Shown here: one piece after another, positions 7,397 through 13,224 of the stretch | How the letters are laid out: every line of letters begins with the position of its first letter | Position numbering within the stretch: the stretch's first letter is position 1 | Source: Actinomycetales bacterium UBA1416 | GTDB lineage: Bacteria > Actinomycetota > Actinomycetes > Actinomycetales > Actinomycetaceae | Assembly (NCBI GenBank): GCA_002304945.1 | Contig: DBPQ01000046.1 | Span: forward strand, 1 to 18,136 | Direction: 5' to 3' | Length of the DNA stretch: 18,136 nucleotides | Made by a program: the position numbers and the translations under genes | Notes under the pieces: generated by a model | The model's input: only the letters and a program-made list of their open reading frames with translations | Database searches by the model: none | What the model was told of the DNA's origin: nothing

Positions 7397-9784
7397 CTAC
7401 TCGGGCTGGCCGTCGCCGTAGGCGTCGGAGCCGAGCGACTCGACGGCCGACGTGTCCGCCTCGTCGCCGCGACGGCGGGTGCGCTGGCGCGGGCGACGCT
7501 CACGACGGTCGCCACGGTCGCCGTCGCGACGCTCACGGTCCCCACCACGGTCACCGCGGTCGCCCCGGTCCCCGCCGCGGTCCCCGGCCTCGGCCGGACC
7601 CGCCTCGCCGTCGATGACGACGTGCAGCGAGAGCTTCCCGCGGGAGTCGATCTCGGCGAGCTCGACCTCCACCTTGGAGCCGACGGGGAGGACGTCCTCG
7701 ACGTTCTCCACGCGCTTGCCGCCCACGATCTTGCGGACCTGCGAGATGTGCAGCAGGCCGTCCTTGCCGGGGCTGAGCGAGACGAACGCACCGAAGGTGG
7801 TGGTCTTGACGACGGTGCCGATGAACCGCTCCCCCACCTCGGGCATCTGCGGGTTGGCGATGGCGTTCACCATGGCGCGGGCGGCCTCGGCGGACGGGCC
7901 GTCGACGGCGCCGATGTACACGGTGCCGTCGTCCTCGATCGTGATGTCGGCGCCGGTCTCCTCCTGGATCTGGTTGATCATCTTGCCCTTCGGGCCGATG
8001 ACCTCGCCGATCTTGTCGACCGGGACCTGCACCGTGATCACGCGCGGGGCGGTCGGCGCCATCTCGTCCGGGGTGTCGATGGCCTCGTTCATGACGTCCA
8101 GGATGAAGAGGCGGGCCTCCTTGGCCTGGGTCAGGGCCGCGGCGAGGACGGAGGCAGGGATGCCGTCCAGCTTGGTGTCCAGCTGGATGGCGGTGACGAA
8201 GTCGCGCGTCCCGGCCACCTTGAAGTCCATGTCGCCGTAGGCGTCCTCGGCCCCCAGGATGTCGGTGAGCGCCGCGTAGCGGGTCTCACCGTCCACGGTG
8301 TCGCTCATGAGGCCCATGGCGATGCCCGCCACCGAGGCGCGCAGCGGCACGCCCGCGTTCAGGAGGGACAGGGTCGAGGCGCACACGGAGCCCATCGAGG
8401 TGGACCCGTTGGAGCCGAGTGCCTCGGAGACCTGACGGATCGCGTAGGGGAACTCCTCGCGGGTGGGGAGCACCGGCATGAGGGCGCGCTCCACGAGGGC
8501 CCCGTGGCCGATCTCGCGGCGCTTGGGGCTGCCCACGCGGCCGGTCTCACCGGTCGAGTAGGGCGGGAAGTTGTAGTTGTGCATGTAGCGCTTGCGCGTC
8601 ACCGGGGAGAGCGAGTCGATCTGCTGCTCCATGCGCAGCATGTTGAGGGTCGTGACCCCCATGATCTGGGTCTCGCCGCGCTCGAAGAGCGCCGAGCCGT
8701 GCACCCGGGGCAGGACCTCCACCTCGGCGGAGAGCGTCCGGATGTCCTTCAGCCCACGGCCGTCGATCCGCTTGCCCTCGGTGAGGACGCGAGTACGGAC
8801 CATGGTCTTGGTCACGGCGCGCACCGCCGCGGAGATCTCCTTGTCGCGGCCCGGGAACTCCTCGGCGAGCTGCTCCAGCAGCCCGTGGCGGATCTCCTCC
8901 AGGCGGCTCTCGCGGGTCTGCTTGTCGCCGATGCGGATGGCCTCGGCGACGTCGTCGCGGATCCGGCCCTCGACCGCCTCCAGCACGTCGGGCTGGTAGT
9001 CGGGGAAGCGCGGGAACTCGGCGGTGGGCTTCGCCGCGTCGGCGGCGAGCTGGGCCTGGGCGGCGCAGAGTGCGGCGATGAAGGGCTTGGCGGCCTCGAG
9101 GCCACCCGCCACGACCTCCTCCGTGGGAGCCTGCGCCCCACCCTGGATGAGGTCCCAGGCACTGTCGGTGGCCTCGGCCTCGACCATCATGACGGCGACG
9201 TCGTCGCCCACCATGCGGCCGGCCACGACCATCGAGAAGACGGCGCGGGCCACCTCGGAGTACCGCGGGAAGGCGACCCACTGGCCGTCGATGAGCGCGA
9301 TGCGCACGCCGCCGATCGGCCCGGAGAAGGGCAGGCCGGACAGCTGGGTGGACATGGACGCCGCGTTGATGGCGACCACGTCATAGGCGTCGTCGGGGTG
9401 GATCGCGAGGATCGTCTCGACGATCTGGACCTCGTTTCGCAGGCCCTTGACGAACGCGGGCCGCAGCGGCCGGTCGATGAGCCGGCACGCGAGGATTGCC
9501 TCGGTCGTGGGGCGGCCCTCGCGCCGGAAGAAGGAGCCGGGGATCCGGCCCGCGGCGTAGTGGCGCTCCTCGACGTCCACCGTGAGGGGGAAGAAGTCGA
9601 ACTGCTCCTTGGGGTGCTTGCCCGCTGTCGTGGCGGACAGCAGCATCGTGTCCTCGTCGAGGTACACGGTGGCCGAACCTGCGGCCTGCCGGGCGAGCCG
9701 GCCGGTCTCGAACCGGACGGTGCGCCGCCCGAACGAGCCGTTGTCGATGATCGCCTCGGCGAACCTGATCTCGGGACCCTCCAT
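7397..9784 (-). CDS. pnp: Polyribonucleotide nucleotidyltransferase (PNPase)
   Basis: A 795-residue 3'-5' phosphorolytic exoribonuclease and RNA tailing enzyme, working as a homotrimer in RNA turnover. Domains in order: RNase PH 1 (about 10-145), helical domain (about 240-330), catalytic RNase PH 2 (about 335-560) with D514 and D520 in EDAYGDMDF matching the known catalytic Asp pair, KH (580-640, IGPKGKMI) and S1 (650-722, GAFVSLSPGKDGLLHISQV). A 70-residue tail (727-795) is Arg/Gly/Asp-rich, with repeats of the GGDRGDRGD kind followed by RERRPRQRTRRR; this is a disordered, probably RNA-binding extension. The start is ATG 9784, with GGAGG 5 nt upstream, giving MEGPEI as in other actinobacteria. 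It follows rpsO after a 173-nt leader containing a hairpin, the classical autoregulated arrangement. Confidence 0.98.
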   Translation of the reverse strand: MEGPEIRFAEAIIDNGSFGRRTVRFETGRLARQAAGSATVYLDEDTMLLSATTAGKHPKEQFDFFPLTVDVEERHYAAGRIPGSFFRREGRPTTEAILACRLIDRPLRPAFVKGLRNEVQIVETILAIHPDDAYDVVAINAASMSTQLSGLPFSGPIGGVRIALIDGQWVAFPRYSEVARAVFSMVVAGRMVGDDVAVMMVEAEATDSAWDLIQGGAQAPTEEVVAGGLEAAKPFIAALCAAQAQLAADAAKPTAEFPRFPDYQPDVLEAVEGRIRDDVAEAIRIGDKQTRESRLEEIRHGLLEQLAEEFPGRDKEISAAVRAVTKTMVRTRVLTEGKRIDGRGLKDIRTLSAEVEVLPRVHGSALFERGETQIMGVTTLNMLRMEQQIDSLSPVTRKRYMHNYNFPPYSTGETGRVGSPKRREIGHGALVERALMPVLPTREEFPYAIRQVSEALGSNGSTSMGSVCASTLSLLNAGVPLRASVAGIAMGLMSDTVDGETRYAALTDILGAEDAYGDMDFKVAGTRDFVTAIQLDTKLDGIPASVLAAALTQAKEARLFILDVMNEAIDTPDEMAPTAPRVITVQVPVDKIGEVIGPKGKMINQIQEETGADITIEDDGTVYIGAVDGPSAEAARAMVNAIANPQMPEVGERFIGTVVKTTTFGAFVSLSPGKDGLLHISQVRKIVGGKRVENVEDVLPVGSKVEVELAEIDSRGKLSLHVVIDGEAGPAEAGDRGGDRGDRGDRGGDRERRDGDRGDRRERRPRQRTRRRGDEADTSAVESLGSDAYGDGQPE

Positions 9785-9925
9785 GGGTTCCTCCGTTCTG
9801 CTTCGACCGCGCCGGCCGGGCGGCCGTCGATCGAAGCCCACGGACCGCTTCTCGTTCCGGGAGCCACCACCGATGACCGGACCGTGGGCACGGTTCTTGG
9901 TCGTGATGTGTTCAGTTGTGATGGT

Positions 9926-9949
9926 GGCCGGCCCCGAGAGGGGCCGGCC
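9926..9949 (-). promoter_or_regulatory. rpsO-pnp intercistronic hairpin (candidate RNase III site or terminator)
   Basis: A 10-bp perfect stem GGCCGGCCCC / GGGGCCGGCC with loop GAGA on the plus strand begins 8 nt after the rpsO stop codon. In E. coli and Streptomyces the rpsO-pnp leader forms hairpins cut by RNase III, after which PNPase represses its own mRNA. Position and strength fit that role; no T tract follows, so it is a weak terminator candidate. A smaller hairpin, ACCGTG-GG-CACGGT, lies at 9881-9894 in the same leader. Confidence 0.6.
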
Positions 9950-9957
9950 CAGGGTTC

Positions 9958-10227
9958 CTAGCGGCGCAGGCCGAGCCGCTCGATGAGCGACCGGTACCGC
10001 TGGATGTCCACGTCCGCGAGGTAGCCGAGCAGCCGGCGGCGCTGGCCGACCAGCAGCATGAGGCCGCGGCGGGAGTGGTGATCGTGCTTGTGCGTCTGGA
10101 AGTGGGCCGTCAGGTCCTTGATGCGCTGCGTGAGCAGCGCGATCTGGACCTCGGGGGAACCGGTGTCACCCTCGTGGGTGGCGTACTCGGCGATGATCTT
10201 CTGCTTCACGTCCGGTGCGAGGGGCAC
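9958..10227 (-). CDS. rpsO: 30S ribosomal protein S15
   Basis: An 89-residue primary 16S rRNA-binding protein of the 30S platform. The sequence shows the S15 core: YATHEGDTGSPEVQIALLT, IKDLTAHFQTHKHDHHSRRGL and LLVGQRRRLLGYL, ending with IERLGLRR. GTG 10227 is the start, not the longer frame to 10275, because GAAGGAG sits 5 nt upstream and it gives exactly the family length (VPLAPDVKQKI read with initiator Met). It lies between ribF and pnp in the conserved order and is likely co-transcribed with pnp. Confidence 0.97.
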   Translation of the reverse strand: MPLAPDVKQKIIAEYATHEGDTGSPEVQIALLTQRIKDLTAHFQTHKHDHHSRRGLMLLVGQRRRLLGYLADVDIQRYRSLIERLGLRR

Positions 10228-10368
10228 GTGTTCTCCTTCGGGGGGTTGTTGCACGGAGCGCCGGGGCCTGTTCACCCGGGCGATGACGGGGCCGTGGCCG
10301 GTCTGACGGCTGCTCCAGTTTACCAGTCGGCCCCAGTGGTCCGCGCCGCGGCACCGGGGTGAGCGCGC
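10228..10368 (-). promoter_or_regulatory. ribF-rpsO intergenic region, candidate rpsO-pnp promoter
   Basis: This 141-nt gap is the longest within the rbfA-to-pnp block and is the natural site for the rpsO-pnp promoter. A possible -10 box TAAACT lies on the minus strand at 10317-10322, but no clear -35 is seen at the right distance. A perfect 14-nt palindrome GTGAGCGCGCTCAC at 10359-10372 covers the ribF stop codon. Confidence 0.3.
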
Positions 10369-11340
10369 TCACGCCGGTGGACCGGCCGGATGGGGAAGGG
10401 CGGGCCGGGCGACGCCGAGGAGGTCGGCGGTGCGGGCGACGTCGTCGGCCATCTGGTCGAGCAGGCCCGCGATGCCGTCGAAGGTGAGCATCGGCCGGAT
10501 CCAGTGGGTGAACTCCACGGTGACCACGTGGTCGTACAGGTCGAGGTCGTGCCGCCCGAGCACGTGGGCCTCGACGCTCCGCCGGTGCCCGTCGAAGGTC
10601 GGGTTGGTTCCCACGGAGATGGCGGCGGGATACCGGATCCCCCCGTCGGTCAGCCACCCGGCGTAGACGCCGTCGGCGGGGACGACGCCGATGTCGTCGG
10701 TGTCGAGGTTCGCCGTCGGGTAGCCCAGCTGGCGGCCGCGCTTCGCGCCGTGCACGACCTCGCCGCGCACGAGGTGGGGACGGCCGAGCACGGTGGCGGC
10801 CGTCTCGACGTCGCCGGTCGAGAGCGCCTCCCGCACCCAGGTGGAGGACCACCGCCGCCCCGATTCCGGATCGACGAGGTCGCGCAACACGACGGCCTCG
10901 AAGCCGTACCGCTCCCCGAGGTCGCGGAGCGTCCGCTCGTCCCCGGAGTTCCCGGCGCCGAACCGGGCGTCCTCCCCCACCACCACGGCGCGGGCGTGGA
11001 GCAGGTCGACGAAGTACTCCTTCACGAACTCCTCCGGCGACAGCTTGGAGAACGGCAGCGTGTACCGCACGAGGAGGGTGGCGTCCATCCCCATCTCCTC
11101 GAGGGCGGCGAGCCGCTGCCCGAGGCTGGTGAGCTGCACGTGGTAGCGCTCCGGGTGGTGCACGAGCAGCGGGTGCGGGGTGAACGTGACCGCCACGGCG
11201 GGAACGTGGTGGCGGTGGGCGAGCGCGCGCACGCGACTGACCACGGCGCGGTGGCCGCGGTGCATGCCGGCGAACATCCCGAGCGTGGCCACTGATCCGC
11301 TGAGCGGGGGGACCTCGTCGGGTCCGTGCCAGACCTGCAC
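10369..11340 (-). CDS. ribF: Bifunctional riboflavin kinase / FAD synthetase
   Basis: A 323-residue cytosolic enzyme that makes FMN and then FAD from riboflavin. The N-terminal nucleotidyltransferase domain (about 1-180) carries MHRGHRAVV with the HxGH catalytic motif, FTPHPLLV and the SSTWVREAL motif. The C-terminal riboflavin-kinase domain (about 185-305) carries GRQLGYPTANL, followed by GVYAGWL and VEFTHWIRP. An oddity is that the conserved FDG before HxGH reads FAG (MFAGMHRGH), losing an Asp. GTG 11340 is the start, with GGAGAGG just upstream. It begins 55 nt after the truB stop and ends in a palindrome. Length is normal, so I expect an active protein despite the substitution. Confidence 0.95.
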   Translation of the reverse strand: MQVWHGPDEVPPLSGSVATLGMFAGMHRGHRAVVSRVRALAHRHHVPAVAVTFTPHPLLVHHPERYHVQLTSLGQRLAALEEMGMDATLLVRYTLPFSKLSPEEFVKEYFVDLLHARAVVVGEDARFGAGNSGDERTLRDLGERYGFEAVVLRDLVDPESGRRWSSTWVREALSTGDVETAATVLGRPHLVRGEVVHGAKRGRQLGYPTANLDTDDIGVVPADGVYAGWLTDGGIRYPAAISVGTNPTFDGHRRSVEAHVLGRHDLDLYDHVVTVEFTHWIRPMLTFDGIAGLLDQMADDVARTADLLGVARPALPHPAGPPA

Positions 11341-11395
11341 TACCTCTCCCCCTCATCCCGGGCGCGTCCCGTCATCGCTGCTTCTCCTCCCGATT

Positions 11396-12287
11396 CTAGG
11401 CGGGGTCCACCACGAGCACCGGCCGGGCCGCGCCGTCCCGGTTGGCCACGAGCGCGAGCAGGTGTCCGTCGGGTGCGAGTGCCGCGTGGAGTCCCTCCGC
11501 CGGGGCCTCGGCCACGGGCCGCCCCACGCGGACGCCGGCCGCCGCCGCGTCGTCGAGGTGGAGCGACGGGAAGCACCGCGTCGCGATGTCGGTCATGGAC
11601 GTCAGGGCGGGAGGCGCCTCCGCGGACTCCGCCGCGATCTCCGCCAGCGTGCGCGCCTCCTCGACGTGGAAGGGCCCGACGGCGGTGCGCCGCAGCGCCG
11701 TGAGGTGGCCGCCGGTGCCGAGGGACTCCCCGAGATCCCGGGCGATTGCCCGCACGTACGTGCCCGAGGAGCACTCCACCACCACGTCGACGTCGACGAC
11801 GGCGGTGCCGTCCCCGGCCGTCCGCGCCACGGCACCGGTCACCTCCAGTCGGTGGACCGTGACGGGCCGCGCCTCGAGGCGCACGTCCTCCCCGGACCGC
11901 ACCCGGGCGTAGGCGCGTTCGCCCCCCACCTTGATGGCACTCACCGAGGAGGGGACCTGGAGGATGGCACCCCGCAGACCGGCGAGGGCGGGCTCGAGGT
12001 CGAGGCCGGGCGGCACCGGCGGACGCGGTCACCTCGCCCTCCGCGTCGTCGGTGAGCGTGGCCTGGCCGAGCCGGATGGTCGCGGCGTAGGTCTTGTCCG
12101 CGCCCACGAGGTGGGTGAGCAGTCGCGTCGCTCGGCCCACCCCCACGACGAGGAGGCCCGTCGCCATCGGGTCGAGCGTGCCCGCGTGGCCGACCCGCCG
12201 GGTCCGGCAGTGCCGGCGCAGGCGTGCCACGACGTCGTGCGAGGTCAGTCGCTGGGGTTTGTCGACGAGGAGGATCCCGTCACTCAT
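11396..12287 (-). pseudogene. truB: tRNA pseudouridine(55) synthase, frameshifted
   Basis: TruB makes pseudouridine-55 in the T-loop of tRNA. The first half (ATG 12287 onward) reads ILLVDKPQRLTSHDVV, then GHAGTLDPMATGLL with the catalytic Asp, then GADKTYAATIRLG and TDDAEGEVTAS. The homology then moves to another frame, continuing LDLEPALAGLRGAILQVPSS, VSAIKVGGERAYARVRSGE and the C-terminal domain to TAG at 11396. The switch lies at about 12010-12035. The span is 892 nt, that is 297 codons plus one base, and 296 residues would be the normal size, so one extra base explains it. As written, translation from 12287 leaves the TruB frame after about 90 residues and runs out of frame to 11340. Sequencing error is a strong alternative. 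The start overlaps the rbfA stop by 8 nt. Confidence 0.9.
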
Positions 12288-12705
12288 CCTCAGGCTTCCG
12301 GTACGGATCCGGGTCCCCGGCGTAGCGTGCGTTCTGCGCGAGCTCGGCGACCGCGGCGTCCTTCGCCGCCGCTTCCCGCAACCGCTCCTCGATCGCCGCG
12401 GCATTCTCCGGGACCGCGTCCAGCACGAACTCGAGCGTGGGAGTCAGCCGCAGCCCGGTCTGCTTCCCGACCTCCGACCGGATCAGGCCCTTCGCGGACG
12501 CCAGAGCCGCCGCAGTGCTCGCACGGTCCTCGTCCGAGCCGTAGACCGTGTAGAAGACGGTCGCGTGCTGCAGGTCGCCCGTGACGCGGGCGTCGGTGAC
12601 GGTCACGAAGCCGAGCCGCGGGTCCTTGACCCGGGACTCGAGCATCCGGGCAACGATCTCCTGGATCCGGTCGGCGAGTTTGCGCGCGCGTGCGGGGTCA
12701 GCCAT
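12280..12705 (-). CDS. rbfA: 30S ribosome-binding factor A
   Basis: A 141-residue KH-fold factor for late 16S rRNA maturation and cold adaptation. Family features seen: MADPARARKLADRIQEIVA, the KDPRLGFVTVTDARVTGDL segment, ATVFYTVYG and LRLTPTLEFVLD. The C-terminal tail is charged, which is common. The start is ATG 12705, with AAGG 7 nt upstream. The gene lies 21 nt after the response-regulator stop instead of directly after infB, so it may be transcribed from the transporter/two-component operon. Its stop overlaps the truB start. Confidence 0.96.
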   Translation of the reverse strand: MADPARARKLADRIQEIVARMLESRVKDPRLGFVTVTDARVTGDLQHATVFYTVYGSDEDRASTAAALASAKGLIRSEVGKQTGLRLTPTLEFVLDAVPENAAAIEERLREAAAKDAAVAELAQNARYAGDPDPYRKPEDE

Positions 12706-12726
12706 GACTCCACCTTACGGGAGCGC

Positions 12727-13221
12727 TCAGGCGAAGCGCCCGTCCGGCCGTTCGCGCAGGGCGTGCATCGCCCGCGCGGCGTCGAGGACCGCGAGGTGCG
12801 GCAGGGGGTCGAGGCCGTTGGTGAGCACGAAGTCGGTGAGCTGCTCCCGCACCACCGCACGGAACTCCTCGGGCTCCCAGGGCTTCGCGACGTAGTGGTC
12901 CAGCTCGGCCTCGTTGATGGCCCGGATCGTGTCCTCGTGTCCGGCCTGGCCGGTCACCAGCACGCGCCTGGCCGCGCGGGTGCGTGGATCCGTCATCGTG
13001 CTGACGAGGAAGTCGACGCCGGACGTCCCCGGCAGCCGGTGGTCGGACAGGATGAGGGCGAGCGTGTCCCCGCCGTCGGCCACCTCGCCGACGACGGCCC
13101 AGGCGTCCTCCACGTCCTCCGCCAGCTCGATACGAGCCCCGCCGGCGAACGGGGCGAGGTCCCGGGCGAGCGCGGTGCGGACGGGGGGTTCGTCCTCGAC
13201 GACGAGGATCGCGAGCTTCAT
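12727..13221 (-). CDS. Single-domain response regulator (receiver with short C-terminal tail)
   Basis: A 164-residue protein made of one receiver domain (1 to about 125) with all phosphorylation residues: acidic triad E9-D10-E11, phospho-acceptor D60 in ILSDHRLPG, T90 in VLVTGQ and K113 in YVAKPW. About 40 residues follow, with no helix-turn-helix or enzymatic domain, so output is probably by protein contact or through a third partner. The tail segment QLTDFVLTNGLDPLPHLAV (127-145) recurs almost in register in the kinase next door. ATG 13221 lies 3 nt after the kinase stop, with AAGGAG 6 nt upstream inside the kinase end, so the two are translationally coupled and are surely partners. Confidence 0.92.
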   Translation of the reverse strand: MKLAILVVEDEPPVRTALARDLAPFAGGARIELAEDVEDAWAVVGEVADGGDTLALILSDHRLPGTSGVDFLVSTMTDPRTRAARRVLVTGQAGHEDTIRAINEAELDHYVAKPWEPEEFRAVVREQLTDFVLTNGLDPLPHLAVLDAARAMHALRERPDGRFA

Positions 13222-13224
13222 TCT

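Noticed and set aside
7480..7600. Short repeated units that could look like a CRISPR array or tandem repeat locus
   Set aside because: They are in frame in the PNPase tail, imperfect and without spacers; they encode an Arg/Gly/Asp-rich segment.
7622..9961. Plus-strand open frame of 779 codons opposite pnp
   Set aside because: Mirror frame of pnp: GC-driven, no recognisable domain and no ribosome-binding site of note.
12727..13221. Response regulator as a DNA-binding regulator of the transporter operon
   Set aside because: Only a receiver plus about 40 residues; no helix-turn-helix is visible.
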